This document shows, one piece after another, positions 36,657 to 46,193 of a stretch of DNA of 64,000 nt; position 1 is the first letter of the stretch, and each line of letters begins with the position of its first letter. Source of the stretch: Demequina globuliformis (GTDB lineage Bacteria > Actinomycetota > Actinomycetes > Actinomycetales > Demequinaceae). The stretch spans positions 1,336,024 to 1,400,023 of the forward strand of contig NZ_BBRG01000001.1 in assembly GCF_000975155.1 (NCBI RefSeq). The letters are read 5' to 3'. A model generated the notes under the pieces. The model saw only the letters and a program-made list of their open reading frames with translations. It ran no database searches and was not told where the DNA came from. Made by a program: the position numbers and the translations under genes.

Positions 36657-37007
36657 ATGGTTGAGATGAGCGATGAGGACTTCGAGGCAGCCGTTGACGA
36701 CGCGCTCGACGCGATCCCGGAGGACCTGCTGGCGATGGTGGACAACGTCGTGGTGCTGATCGAAGACGAGCCCGAGAACGGCGAGGACCTGCTGGGTCTC
36801 TACGACGGCGTCGCTCTCACCGACCGGGGCACTGACTGGGGCATGGCAGATCTACCCGACCGCATCTTCATCTTCCGCGGTCCCACGCTCCGCCATTGTG
36901 ACGACGCGGACCACGTGCGCGAGGAGGTCGCGATCACCGTGGTGCACGAGATCGCGCATCACTTCGGCATCGACGATGAGCGCCTGCATGCCCTCGGGTG
37001 GGGCTAG
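36657..37007 (+). CDS. Metallopeptidase family protein (DUF1025-type minigluzincin-like)
   Basis: 116 residues from ATG 36657 (MVEMSDEDFEAAVDDALDAI). Zinc-binding motif VVHEIAHHFGIDD has HExxH and a downstream Asp as third ligand candidate. Matches the short actinobacterial metallopeptidase family that begins with the MSDEEFE-like stretch. CACAAT lies 7 nt before this ATG, fitting a leaderless start; ATG 36648 is the alternative. Natural substrate unknown. Confidence 0.88.
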   Translation: MVEMSDEDFEAAVDDALDAIPEDLLAMVDNVVVLIEDEPENGEDLLGLYDGVALTDRGTDWGMADLPDRIFIFRGPTLRHCDDADHVREEVAITVVHEIAHHFGIDDERLHALGWG

Positions 37008-37021
37008 ACGGCCGCGACGCG

Positions 37022-37246
37022 TTACGCGGGGGCCTCGTCGAGCTCCCAGCCCTGGCGCTGCAGGTCAAACACGAACTTGTTGAGCACCGCGGTCGACTCT
37101 TCCTCGTTCTCGCACTGCTCGTAGGCGACCTGTGCGGGGCGCTCGGGGTAGGCGGTGTCCGTCGTGGTGACGACGACGGTGCTGCCGTTGTCCTCGACGT
37201 GGAAGACCTTGACTTCGGTGGCACGGGACATGCTGAACGGCTCCAT
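37022..37246 (-). CDS. Conserved hypothetical protein
   Basis: 74 residues, or 69 if the second ATG (MSRATEVKVFHVEDNGS) is used. Composition is ordinary with beta-strand-like alternation (STVVVTTTDT) and a C-terminal helix (LNKFVFDLQRQGWELDEAP) ending in the QGWEL motif seen in small cytosolic proteins. Converges with the metallopeptidase gene, 14 bp apart, and is divergent from the RidA-like gene. Function unknown. Confidence 0.7.
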   Translation of the reverse strand: MEPFSMSRATEVKVFHVEDNGSTVVVTTTDTAYPERPAQVAYEQCENEEESTAVLNKFVFDLQRQGWELDEAPA

Positions 37247-37272
37247 GGCTCCAGCCTAGGTAACGTGAGGGC

Positions 37273-37644
37273 ATGCGACAGAACATCGACTCAGGCGGCC
37301 AGTGGGAGGACTCTCACGGATACTCGCGTGCGGTGCGCGTGGGGTCGATGGTGTGGGTGGCGGGCACCATCGCCGGTCCCGCCGCCCTAGAGGAGGGGCC
37401 GGAGGGGCAGACGGCCGATGCTTTGGCTCGGATCGAGCGCGCCCTTGAGGAGGCGGGTGCGAGTCTGCACCACGTGGTGCGCACCGTCGTCTACGTCGTA
37501 GACATCGAGGAGACGCCCGCGATCTCGCGCGCGCATCGACGCGCGTTTGGCGGTATCCGGCCGGTGTCGACGCTTGTCGAGGTGTCTGCGCTCGCCGACC
37601 CGCGGGCCGTGGTGGAGATTCAGGCGGACGCCGTCATCGCCTGA
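37273..37644 (+). CDS. RidA/YjgF-family protein
   Basis: 123 residues; VRVGSMVWVAGTIAG, a central ALARIERALEEAGASLHHVVRTVVYV and ending VEVSALADPRAVVEIQADAV, as in the Rid superfamily. The catalytic Arg of true RidA (usually in NP-x-R-x-x) is replaced here by the VEVSALADPRAVVEI form, where Arg precedes the Val-Glu-Ile strand. Deaminates reactive enamine/imine intermediates in most members. TAACGT lies 6 nt before the ATG, so leaderless. Confidence 0.88.
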   Translation: MRQNIDSGGQWEDSHGYSRAVRVGSMVWVAGTIAGPAALEEGPEGQTADALARIERALEEAGASLHHVVRTVVYVVDIEETPAISRAHRRAFGGIRPVSTLVEVSALADPRAVVEIQADAVIA

Positions 37645-37723
37645 GTTGGCCTGCGCCAGTGGACCCTGCGCCCTCCTTGGGGCGCGGGGAAGAAGCCCGT
37701 ACGCCGGCCGTGGCACGGGTCTC

Positions 37724-37801
37724 AAAGTGACTGCGATTTCCGCGTGGTCTCGTGTCGTTGTGCTCGGTGACACGGGCCGATGCCGGAATTTCAGTCACTT
37801 T
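37724..37801. repeat. 78-bp inverted-repeat element, copy E
   Basis: AAAGTGACTGCGATTTC (37724-37740) and GGAATTTCAGTCACTTT (37785-37801) are near-perfect inverted ends; the inner dyad is CGTGTC ... GACACG. GGGCCGATGC lies inside at 37774. Confidence 0.88.
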
Positions 37802-37890
37802 CATACGCGGCAGTAGAGCGTGGGCTTGGGGCGCGGGGAAGAAGCCTGTACGCCGCCCGGAGCCCGCAGGCCGCCCTTGGTCCGTGTCTC

Positions 37891-37968
37891 AAAGTGACTG
37901 CGATTTCCGCGTGGTCTCGTGTCGTTGTGCTGGGTGACACGGGCCGATGCCGGAATTTCAGTCACTTT
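37891..37968. repeat. 78-bp inverted-repeat element, copy F
   Basis: AAAGTGACTGCGATTTC (from 37891) and GGAATTTCAGTCACTTT (37952-37968). It differs from copy E by a single visible base (CTGGGTGAC for CTCGGTGAC). GGGCCGATGC lies at 37941. Confidence 0.88.
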
Positions 37969-38060
37969 CACACGCGGCAGTCACGCGCAGGGCATGGGGC
38001 AGAGAAAAACGGGCAGCGAGAAGCGGGGAAACGGGCAGCACGAGCCCTGCGAGCGCGGGG

Positions 38061-39035
<975 letters not shown>

Positions 39036-39113
39036 CGTTGCCTCTTTTCGGTCAAGGGCATCGATGAGGGCCGATGCCGGGTTCAGGTGGTCGAGTTGCT
39101 CGCCCCAGGAGGG

Positions 39114-40262
39114 TTAGCTGTCGCGTCGCGCGCCTTCCGAGGGCACCACGGGGAAGATCGTGGGCTCGCGCAGCCCGGCCTGAGCCAGCGCGGCCCGCAC
39201 GGCATCGGCGATGGCGTCGGCCTTATCCAGCGGCACGAGCGCGATGGACGAACCTCCAAAGCCGCCCCCTGTCATGCGGGCGCCAATGGCTCCCCCGGCG
39301 ACAGCCGCCTCGCAGGCCAGGTCGATCTCCCGCACCGTGATTTCGAAGTCGTCGCGCATGGATTCCTGCGAGGCATCGAGCAGCGGGCCCAGCGCACGGG
39401 GGCCGTGTTCCTCGAGCGTGTCGACGGTGGCCAGCACCCGCTCGTTCTCCGTGACGACGTGGCGCACGCGCCGCAGGGTCTCCGCGTCGAGGACCTCAAG
39501 CGCGCGCTCCAGGCCGTCGCGGTCGACCTCTCGCAGTGATTCCACGCCCAGTTCTTTGGCGCCACGTTCGCAGGAGCGGAACCGGTCGCCGTAGCCGCCG
39601 GTCGCGTGCTCGTGCTCCACGTTCGAGTTCATGACGAGGATGCCCAGGCCCTCTTCGCGCAGGTGGAGCGGGACCGGGCGGGCCTCCTCGGTCAGGCAAT
39701 CGAGGAACACGACGTGGTCCTCCTTGCCCAGCATCGAGGCGGCCTGGTCCAGCAGTCCGGTAGGTGCGCCAACGGCGGTGTTTTCCGCGACTCGGCCCAG
39801 CCGGGCGATCGCGAGCTTGTCCAGGTCCCAGCCCCACAGGTCGTTAAAGGCCACACCAGCGGCGCACTCCAGCGCCGCTGACGAACTCAAGCCCGCGCCC
39901 ACGGGAACCCGCGAGTCAATCAGAATGTCCAGGCCGAACGCGCCTTCCATGCTGACCCCGGCATCGGCCGCAGCCCAGGCCACGCCGAGCACATACGCAG
40001 ACCAGCCGTCCATCGTCGCCGGGTCCAGCGCGTCCAGCGAGGCGACAACCTCGCCGTCGGCAAAGGTGGACCGGAGGTGAATTTCGCGGTCCTCACGCCG
40101 GGCGATCGCGGCCTGCGTCCGGTAGTCGATCGCGAACGGCAGCACAAAGCCGTTGTTGTAATCGGTGTGTTCGCCGATGAGGTTCACCCGGCCTGGCGCG
40201 GACCACACGCCCTCAGGGGCGCGGCCATAGGCGGCGGCAAATGCGTCAGCGATGGTGGTCAT
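39114..40262 (-). CDS. galK: Galactokinase
   Basis: 382 residues from ATG 40262 (MTTIADAFAAAYG); the ATG overlaps the galT stop. GHMP kinase motifs: APGRVNLIGEHTDYNNGFV (galactokinase signature), ATP loop PVGAGLSSSAALECA, and C-terminal ARMTGGGFGGSSIAL. Phosphorylates alpha-D-galactose at C1. Coupled to galT; the preceding TTG-started extension inside galT is not used. Confidence 0.96.
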   Translation of the reverse strand: MTTIADAFAAAYGRAPEGVWSAPGRVNLIGEHTDYNNGFVLPFAIDYRTQAAIARREDREIHLRSTFADGEVVASLDALDPATMDGWSAYVLGVAWAAADAGVSMEGAFGLDILIDSRVPVGAGLSSSAALECAAGVAFNDLWGWDLDKLAIARLGRVAENTAVGAPTGLLDQAASMLGKEDHVVFLDCLTEEARPVPLHLREEGLGILVMNSNVEHEHATGGYGDRFRSCERGAKELGVESLREVDRDGLERALEVLDAETLRRVRHVVTENERVLATVDTLEEHGPRALGPLLDASQESMRDDFEITVREIDLACEAAVAGGAIGARMTGGGFGGSSIALVPLDKADAIADAVRAALAQAGLREPTIFPVVPSEGARRDS

Positions 40263-41425
40263 CGGTTGCTCCAATTCTCGTCAGCGAGCGTGAGCGCGTC
40301 GCGCAGCGCGGCGGCCGAGTTCTCCGGTACCAGGTCGCCTACCCAGGCTCCCATGGCGGCCTCGGATCCGGCCAAGAACTTCATTTTGTCAGCCCCGCGG
40401 CGCGGGCTGGTGATCTGTAGCATCAGGCGAATCCCCTCGCGGGCTTGCACGGGCGCCTGGTGCCACGCAGAAATGTACGGGGTGGGTGTGCTGTACAGCG
40501 AATCCAGCATGCGGAGCAAGCGCGGGTGAATCTGCGCCAGCTCGTCGCGCTCCGCCAATGTCGTATGCGCCAGATCCGGGATGTCACGGTGGGGCAGCAG
40601 GTGTACCTCGATGGGCCAGCGTGCGGCGTAGGGCACAAATGCCGTCCAGTGCTCGCCGGCGATCAGGACGCGGGGGCCAGAGCGTTCGCGGTCAAGAATG
40701 TCTGCCATGAGCGATGGCCCGTACGCGGCGACCGATGCTTGCAGGCGCTGCGTGCGCGGCGTCACGTAGGGGTACGAGTAGATCTGCCCATGCGGGTGGT
40801 GCAGCGTGACGCCAATGGCCTCGCCGCGGTTCTCGAAGGGAAACACCTGTTGCACGCCGGGTATCTGACTCAGTTCGTGGGTGCGGTGAGCCCAGGCTTC
40901 GATGACCGTCCGGGCGCGTGCGTCGCCCAGTGTCGCGTACGAGCCGTCGTGGTGGGGCGAGAAGCAGACCACTTCGCAGCGGCCCACTGACACCTGGGCG
41001 CGTTCGAGGCCGATTCCCGTCGCGGGTCCGTCTCCCGGCTCGCCAATGGCGGGCCCGAAGGAGGGCGAGCGGTTCTCGAACACTGCCACGTCGTAGGTGT
41101 CCGGGACCTCCGACGGGTTGGTGGGGGTTTGCGGTGCTAGCGGGTCGAGGTGGGCCGGCGGGAGCATCACGCGGTTCTGGCGCGACTTCGCGATGGTGAT
41201 CCACTCGCCGGTCAGGGGGTCCTGGCGCAGCTCCGCGGTATCGGGGCGCGGGTCGAGGATGCGTTCGTCCGCTTTTCGCTGCGCGGGGAGGGTGGTGGCG
41301 GCGTCGTCGAAATAGATCAGCTCGCGACCGTCTGCGAGCTGGTCGCGGATGACCCGGATGGAGGGGTCGGCGACGGGGGACGACGGCGACGGTGCCGGCG
41401 TTGGTACAGGGGCTGGCGAACTCAC
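40259..41425 (-). CDS. galT: Galactose-1-phosphate uridylyltransferase
   Basis: 388 residues. The active-site motif LHHPHGQIYSYP contains the HPH nucleophile; VCFSPHHDGS and MKFLAGSE are also typical of GalT. The N-terminal 20 residues are Pro/Ser-rich and may be disordered. Transfers UMP between UDP-glucose and galactose-1-phosphate. First gene of the galTKE operon, divergent from a LacI regulator; the 16-bp palindrome at 41480 lies 55 bp upstream of the start. Confidence 0.96.
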   Translation of the reverse strand: MSSPAPVPTPAPSPSSPVADPSIRVIRDQLADGRELIYFDDAATTLPAQRKADERILDPRPDTAELRQDPLTGEWITIAKSRQNRVMLPPAHLDPLAPQTPTNPSEVPDTYDVAVFENRSPSFGPAIGEPGDGPATGIGLERAQVSVGRCEVVCFSPHHDGSYATLGDARARTVIEAWAHRTHELSQIPGVQQVFPFENRGEAIGVTLHHPHGQIYSYPYVTPRTQRLQASVAAYGPSLMADILDRERSGPRVLIAGEHWTAFVPYAARWPIEVHLLPHRDIPDLAHTTLAERDELAQIHPRLLRMLDSLYSTPTPYISAWHQAPVQAREGIRLMLQITSPRRGADKMKFLAGSEAAMGAWVGDLVPENSAAALRDALTLADENWSNR

Positions 41426-41479
41426 GGGGAGCCTCTCTCGTGGGGATGCGGGCAGCCATCAGTGGCGCCGCTTTCCGGA

Positions 41480-41495
41480 CTGGGACCGGTCCCAG
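41480..41495. promoter_or_regulatory. 16-bp perfect palindrome between galT and lacI-type gene
   Basis: CTGGGACCGGTCCCAG is its own reverse complement with a central CG, as in LacI-family sites. It lies 55 bp upstream of galT and 88 bp upstream of the regulator, so it is a candidate operator for either. Assignment is by position only. Confidence 0.5.
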
Positions 41496-41582
41496 GCTAG
41501 CAGTCTGGAGTGCGTGCTGGTGGGGTTCACGGTGCTCCCGCACCGCGCCCGCTACAGTGTGAGGCGCGAGAGGGGGCAGGTC

Positions 41583-42581
41583 ATGCCAAAGCAGGTTCGT
41601 GGGCCGAGTATGCACGACGTCGCTGCGCGCGCAGGGGTGTCGCACCAGACGGTCTCTCGTGTGCTCAACCACCACCCGAGCCTGCGCCCTGAGACCCGCG
41701 ACCGTGTCCTCGCGGCCATTACCGAGCTCGGCTACCGGCGCAACCTTGCGGCGCGCGCTCTCGTCACCGGCCGCACGCAGACCATCGGCATGGTGGGCCC
41801 TGACACCGCGGACATTGGGCCATTGTCGACCTTGCATGCGATCGAGAAGGCTGCCCGGGAGGCGGGCATGTCCACCCTCATGACCAGCGCGGAACCGGCC
41901 CGCGCACAGGTCCTGGAGACCGTCGAGTTCTTGCTGGGCCGCGGCGTGGACGCGCTCGCGGTCGCCGCTCAGCAGTCTGAAATCACGATGGCGATCGACC
42001 AGCTCAACCTCGATGTGCCCGTGGTGCACCTCTTGGCGGGCGACCAGGATGTGACGCTGGCCGCTTCCGTTGATCAGCAGGCCGGCGTGCGGATGGCGCT
42101 CGGCCACCTGCGTGACCTGGGGCACGAGCGCATCCAGCACATTTCTGGTCCGCTGACCTTTGGCGAGGCGCGCTCGCGTCGCGCGACCTTTGAGGCGTTC
42201 ATCGCGAGCGAAGGACTGGAGCTGTTGCCCATCCTCGAGGGCGACTGGACGGCGGACTCCGGATACGCCGCTGGCCGCGATGTAGCGGCAGAGGCGACCG
42301 CGGTGTTGTGCGGCAACGATCAGATGGCCTTTGGCCTCATCCATGCCCTACATGACCGGGGTGTGTCCGTGCCCCGAGAGGTGTCCGTCGTGGGATTCGA
42401 CGACACCGCGGAGGCGCGCCACAGCCTGCCTCCGCTCACCACCGTCAGTCAGGACTTTGCGGCGGTGGGGCGCGCGGCTGTGGGCCTCATCGTCGCTCGC
42501 CTTGCGGGGAGCGATGACGCGGCGCCGCTGATCCAACCCGAGTTGCTCGTCCGGGAGTCGACAGCGCCCGCCCGGGGGTAG
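41583..42581 (+). CDS. LacI-family transcriptional regulator
   Basis: 332 residues from ATG 41583 after AGAGGGGGC; the open frame upstream is antisense to galT. Residues about 9-60 carry the LacI helix-turn-helix and hinge (MHDVAARAGVSHQTVSRVLN, then LGYRRNLAARALVTGRTQTIG), followed by a sugar-binding-protein-like effector domain (GFDDTAEARHSLPPLTTV near the C-terminus). Lies between galTKE and araDA, so arabinose, galactose or both are plausible effectors. Confidence 0.93.
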   Translation: MPKQVRGPSMHDVAARAGVSHQTVSRVLNHHPSLRPETRDRVLAAITELGYRRNLAARALVTGRTQTIGMVGPDTADIGPLSTLHAIEKAAREAGMSTLMTSAEPARAQVLETVEFLLGRGVDALAVAAQQSEITMAIDQLNLDVPVVHLLAGDQDVTLAASVDQQAGVRMALGHLRDLGHERIQHISGPLTFGEARSRRATFEAFIASEGLELLPILEGDWTADSGYAAGRDVAAEATAVLCGNDQMAFGLIHALHDRGVSVPREVSVVGFDDTAEARHSLPPLTTVSQDFAAVGRAAVGLIVARLAGSDDAAPLIQPELLVRESTAPARG

Positions 42582-42670
42582 GCCCAGCCCCTCGCGAGAC
42601 CCTCCCGGCGCGTGCTCCCGCGGCGCTCAGTCGCGCGCACAGCACGGCCCACCACGCGCACCACGTGGTA

Positions 42671-42702
42671 GCGTTAACGCAGCATGTGAACGTGAACAAG
42701 AC
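42671..42702. promoter_or_regulatory. Putative operator upstream of araD
   Basis: GCGTTAACGC (42671-42680) is a perfect palindrome; about 5 bp later TGTGAACGTGAACA (42686-42699) is a degenerate dyad with the same AACG core. Both are about 100 bp before araD and are candidate sites for the adjacent LacI protein. TAGCGT overlaps the first as a possible -10. Confidence 0.5.
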
Positions 42703-42791
42703 GGGGCAAAGACACCGACGTCGCCCCGTGTTCCCGCCCACTGGCTGCCGACGAGATGGAGCGCCCAGGCGCGTCGCAAGGAGACTCACCG

Positions 42792-43520
42792 ATGACCGAC
42801 CACGACATCGAAGCCATTGAGGAAGCAGTCCTGCACCTGCGCCAGCAGGTCAGCGACCTCCACGGAGAGCTGACCCGCAACAACCTGGTGGCGTGGACCG
42901 CCGGCAACGTCTCCGGACGCGTCCCCGGCCACGACCTGTTTGTCATCAAGCCCTCCGGAGTGGGCTACGACGACCTCACCGCTGACGCCATGGTGGTGTG
43001 CGACCTCGAAGGCAACGTGATTCCCGGCACGTGCGGCTCGGAGCGCTCGCCGAGTTCCGACACCGCCGCCCACGCCTACGTGTACCGGCACATGGCCCAC
43101 GTAGGGGGAGTGGTCCACACTCATTCGACGTATGCGACGGCGTGGGCCGCCCGCAACGAGCCCATCCCGTGCGTGATCACGGCCATGGCAGACGAGTTTG
43201 GCGGCGACATCCCCGTCGGGCCGTTCGCGATCATTGGCGACGACTCGATTGGGCGCGGCATTGTCGCGACCCTGGACGGGCACCGGTCGCGCGCCGTGCT
43301 GATGGCCAACCACGGCGTGTTCACCATCGGCTCCGACGCGAAGGACGCCGTGAAGGCCGCGGTCATGTGTGAGGACGTGGCGCGCACCGTCCACATTGCC
43401 CGCGCAGGCGGCGACCTGGTGCCCATCGCTCCTGACGCCATCGACGCGCTGTTTGACCGCTACCAACATGTCTACGGCCAGCCCGGCAACGACGCCTCAG
43501 CCCAAGGAGAGACCGCATGA
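42792..43520 (+). CDS. araD: L-ribulose-5-phosphate 4-epimerase
   Basis: 242 residues from ATG 42792 after CAAGGAGA. Class II aldolase/adducin fold: [16 protein letters not shown] and [11 protein letters not shown] for substrate binding, metal-binding [10 protein letters not shown] and ANHGVFTIG. Converts L-ribulose-5-phosphate to D-xylulose-5-phosphate. Overlaps araA by ATGA. The ribulokinase (araB) that should make its substrate is not in this window. Confidence 0.93.
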   Translation: MTDHDIEAIEEAVLHLRQQVSDLHGELTRNNLVAWTAGNVSGRVPGHDLFVIKPSGVGYDDLTADAMVVCDLEGNVIPGTCGSERSPSSDTAAHAYVYRHMAHVGGVVHTHSTYATAWAARNEPIPCVITAMADEFGGDIPVGPFAIIGDDSIGRGIVATLDGHRSRAVLMANHGVFTIGSDAKDAVKAAVMCEDVARTVHIARAGGDLVPIAPDAIDALFDRYQHVYGQPGNDASAQGETA

Positions 43521-45028
43521 CCACCTCGATCGTTCCCGACCTCGCCACCTATGAGGTGTGGTTCCTCACGGGAAGTCAGGACCTCTATGGCGAGGAGGTG
43601 CTCGCTCAGGTAGCGCAGCAGTCCCAGCAGGTGGTCGCCCACCTGGACGGTGCGGACGCGGTGCCAGTGACCGTCACGTGGAAGCCGGTGCTCAAGGACC
43701 GCGCCAGCATTGAGCAGGTGATGCTCGAGGCGAATGCCGCGCCCCACGTCGTGGGCGTCATCACCTGGATGCACACCTTTAGCCCGGCCAAGATGTGGAT
43801 CGCGGGCCTGCAGGCGCTGACCAAGCCGCTGCTGCACCTGCACACGCAGGCCAACGTGGAACTGCCGTGGGACAGAATCGACTTCGACTTCATGAACCTC
43901 AACCAGGCCGCCCACGGCGACCGCGAGTACGCGTACATCGAGACCCGGCTCGACGTCCCCCGCACCACCGTGGTGGGCCACGCTTCCCATGCCGCCGTTC
44001 AGGAACGCATTGGTGAGTGGTCGCGTGCTGCCGCCGGCCGTTTGGCGGCCAAGACCATGAAGGTGGCTCGCTTTGGCGACAACATGCGCTTTGTGGCGGT
44101 GACCGAGGGCGACAAGACGGAGGCGGAAGCGGTCTTTGGCGCTCAAGTCAACACCTGGGGCATCAACGAGCTCGTAGCGAAGGTCGACGAGGTGACCGAG
44201 TCCCAGGTGGACGCCCTGATCGAGGAGTACATCGACCTCTACGACGTCTCCTCGGATCTGCTTCCCGACGGGCAGCGGCACCAGAGCCTGCGCGACGCTG
44301 CTGCCATCGAGGCGGGATTGCGCGCCTTCTTGGTCGAGGGCGGCTTCCATGCGTTTACCGACAGCTTTGAGGACCTCGGCGGACTTAAGCAGCTTCCTGG
44401 ACTCGCGGTGCAGCGCCTCATGGCCGACGGCTACGGTTTTGGGGCTGAGGGTGACTGGAAGACCGCGATGCTGGTGCGCATTGCCGCTGTGATGGGCGCC
44501 GGGCGCGATGGTGGTGCCAGCCTCATGGAGGACTACACGTACCACCTGGTGGAAGGCGAGGAGCTCTCACTCGGAGCGCACATGCTGGAGGTCAGCCCCT
44601 CGCTGACGACCTCGCGGCCCCGGCTTGAGGTGCACCCGCTCGGCATTGGCGGCAAGGATGACCCGGCTCGCCTGGTCTTCACGGCCGATGCCGGACCAGC
44701 CGTCGTTGTCGCGCTGTCCGACATGCGTGACCGGTTCCGCATGGTTGCGGCGGACGTGGAACGAGTCGGCCTGCCAGCCCCCATGCCGAAGTTGCCTGTC
44801 GGCCACGCCGTGTGGCGCTCCAAGCCGGACTTCCGTACCGCGACGACGGCGTGGATGGCTGCGGGCGGCGCACACCACACCGTGATGTCGTCGCAAACCT
44901 CCCTGACGACCTGGCGCGATTTCGCGCGCATGACCGGGGTGGAACTGGTGTCCATTGACGACTCGACCACCATCGAGGGCGTGGAGCGCGACCTCGCGTT
45001 GGGTGGGGCGTTCTGGCGCGGCCGCTAG
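43517..45028 (+). CDS. araA: L-arabinose isomerase
   Basis: 503 residues, the family length. [18 protein letters not shown] at the N-terminus, [39 protein letters not shown] with catalytic Glu, and [10 protein letters not shown] near the metal site. Isomerises L-arabinose to L-ribulose using manganese. Translationally coupled to araD; a double hairpin follows the stop. Confidence 0.97.
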   Translation: MTTSIVPDLATYEVWFLTGSQDLYGEEVLAQVAQQSQQVVAHLDGADAVPVTVTWKPVLKDRASIEQVMLEANAAPHVVGVITWMHTFSPAKMWIAGLQALTKPLLHLHTQANVELPWDRIDFDFMNLNQAAHGDREYAYIETRLDVPRTTVVGHASHAAVQERIGEWSRAAAGRLAAKTMKVARFGDNMRFVAVTEGDKTEAEAVFGAQVNTWGINELVAKVDEVTESQVDALIEEYIDLYDVSSDLLPDGQRHQSLRDAAAIEAGLRAFLVEGGFHAFTDSFEDLGGLKQLPGLAVQRLMADGYGFGAEGDWKTAMLVRIAAVMGAGRDGGASLMEDYTYHLVEGEELSLGAHMLEVSPSLTTSRPRLEVHPLGIGGKDDPARLVFTADAGPAVVVALSDMRDRFRMVAADVERVGLPAPMPKLPVGHAVWRSKPDFRTATTAWMAAGGAHHTVMSSQTSLTTWRDFARMTGVELVSIDDSTTIEGVERDLALGGAFWRGR

Positions 45029-45036
45029 CCGCGTCC

Positions 45037-45094
45037 GGCGCTGCAGCAGCGCCCTAGTGAGGGCCGATGCCAGGGTTACCCAGGCATCGGCCCT
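45037..45094 (+). terminator. Two hairpins after araA
   Basis: GGCGCTG-CAG-CAGCGCC (45037-45053), then AGGGCCGATGCC (45060-45071) pairing perfectly with GGCATCGGCCCT (45083-45094), with GGG/CCC inside. The second stem is built from two facing copies of the over-represented 10-mer. No long T-run. Confidence 0.8.
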
Positions 45095-45261
45095 TGGGCT
45101 GTGTGGCGCAAGCCGGGGTGCCACCCACGCCGAAGCCGCACAGCACCAGGACGGCACACATCGTCTGGAGCTGCACGGCTTCGGACATCAAAACCGTACC
45201 GTGGCTCTAGCATTGGGGGCCAGGGCAAAGGCCCTGATAGTCGAAACGTTGTGGGAGGAAC

Positions 45262-45750
45262 ATGTCTATCGCCGACGAGTTGATCGAGAACAACAAGGGG
45301 TACGCCGAGCAGTACACGCCTGACCGCCCCCTGCCTCCGCGCCGCAAGCTTGCCGTCGTGGCATGCATGGACTCACGCCTGGACGTGTTTGCGCTCCTGG
45401 GACTTGAGGTCGGAGACGCGCACATCATGCGCAACGCCGGCGGAGTCATCACGGACGACATGATCCGCTCGCTCGTGATCTCGCAGCGCAAGCTCGGCAC
45501 GCGCGAGATCATCCTGATCCACCACACCGACTGCGGCGCTCTGACCTTCACGGATGACGAGCTGCGCAACCAACTCCTTGACGAGACTGGCCTCAAGCCG
45601 GCGTGGTCGCCCGAGTCCTTCCGCGACCTCGACGCCGACCTGCGCCAGTCAATGGAGCGCCTGCGTCGCTCGCCCTTCCTTGTCGAGACCGAGCAGGTGC
45701 GCGGGTTCGTGTTCGACGTGCACTCGGGACTGCTGCGCGAGGTCGTCTAA
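45262..45750 (+). CDS. Beta-carbonic anhydrase
   Basis: 162 residues. Zinc ligands: Cys and Asp-Arg dyad in VVACMDSRLDV, His and Cys in IHHTDCGAL. Hydrates CO2 to bicarbonate in the cytoplasm. Size fits the short class of beta-carbonic anhydrase common in Actinobacteria. GTGGGAGGAAC precedes the ATG. Stands alone in its own transcription unit after the ara terminator. Confidence 0.95.
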   Translation: MSIADELIENNKGYAEQYTPDRPLPPRRKLAVVACMDSRLDVFALLGLEVGDAHIMRNAGGVITDDMIRSLVISQRKLGTREIILIHHTDCGALTFTDDELRNQLLDETGLKPAWSPESFRDLDADLRQSMERLRRSPFLVETEQVRGFVFDVHSGLLREVV

Positions 45751-45849
45751 CCTACGCTGGCGTCGGCCGGAATGAGACCGGCCGATGCCAGTGTTACTTC
45801 ACGTGAGAGAAGGCGCCGCCCCGGGGGCGGCCTAGGGGAGGTGGCCGAG

Positions 45850-46104
45850 ATGTCCTGGTGGAAGTTCTTCCAAGCGGTCCGTTGGGGCGAGCACAAGGTG
45901 AGCCCCATGACCTGGTTCACGGCGATCGCGACCGTGATTTACACGATCTCCCCCATTGATCTGTTTCCCGAACTGCTCTTCCCGATCATCGGCTTCGCCG
46001 ACGACCTCGGACTGTGGGGCGTGACCTACATGCTTCTGGGGCGCGAGAAGGCCGCCTGGGAGGCCTCGCGTATGCGCGCTCCAGGCGTCGTGGACGTCGA
46101 CTAG
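45850..46104 (+). CDS. DUF1232 domain-containing (YkvA-like) membrane protein
   Basis: 84 residues from ATG 45850 (MSWWKFFQAVRWGEHKVSP) preceded by AGGGGAGG. Contains the DUF1232 core YTISPIDLFPELLFPIIGFADDLG between two short hydrophobic helices. Family function unknown; members are small membrane proteins. The longer upstream frame has no coding character. Confidence 0.87.
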   Translation: MSWWKFFQAVRWGEHKVSPMTWFTAIATVIYTISPIDLFPELLFPIIGFADDLGLWGVTYMLLGREKAAWEASRMRAPGVVDVD

Positions 46105-46193
46105 CCGCTGAGCTGTCCCGGGCCGGGGTCGTAGCCGCTGCGGGAATACATTCACGCCGGTGCGTGTCCTCCTGACCACAGGAGGTATCACCG

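Larger units (their letters stand above)
37676..37981. repeat. Tandem duplication carrying two 78-bp elements
   Basis: CTTGGGGCGCGGGGAAGAAG begins both copies (37676 and 37825); each continues through CGTACGCCG or TGTACGCCG and a 78-bp element, and ends at ACGCGGCAGT. The second copy has about 20 extra bp (GGAGCCCGCAGGCCGCCC) before its element. The remaining intergenic sequence up to galE (38060) holds no gene. Confidence 0.8.

Noticed and set aside
22152-37968. 78-bp elements as a CRISPR array
   Set aside because: Copies are dispersed, carry inverted ends, and there are no regularly sized unique spacers or cas genes.
40692-42344. 550-codon open frame on the minus strand across galT and the LacI gene
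   Set aside because: Shadow of two recognised genes, including both strands; low-complexity Arg/Pro/His composition.
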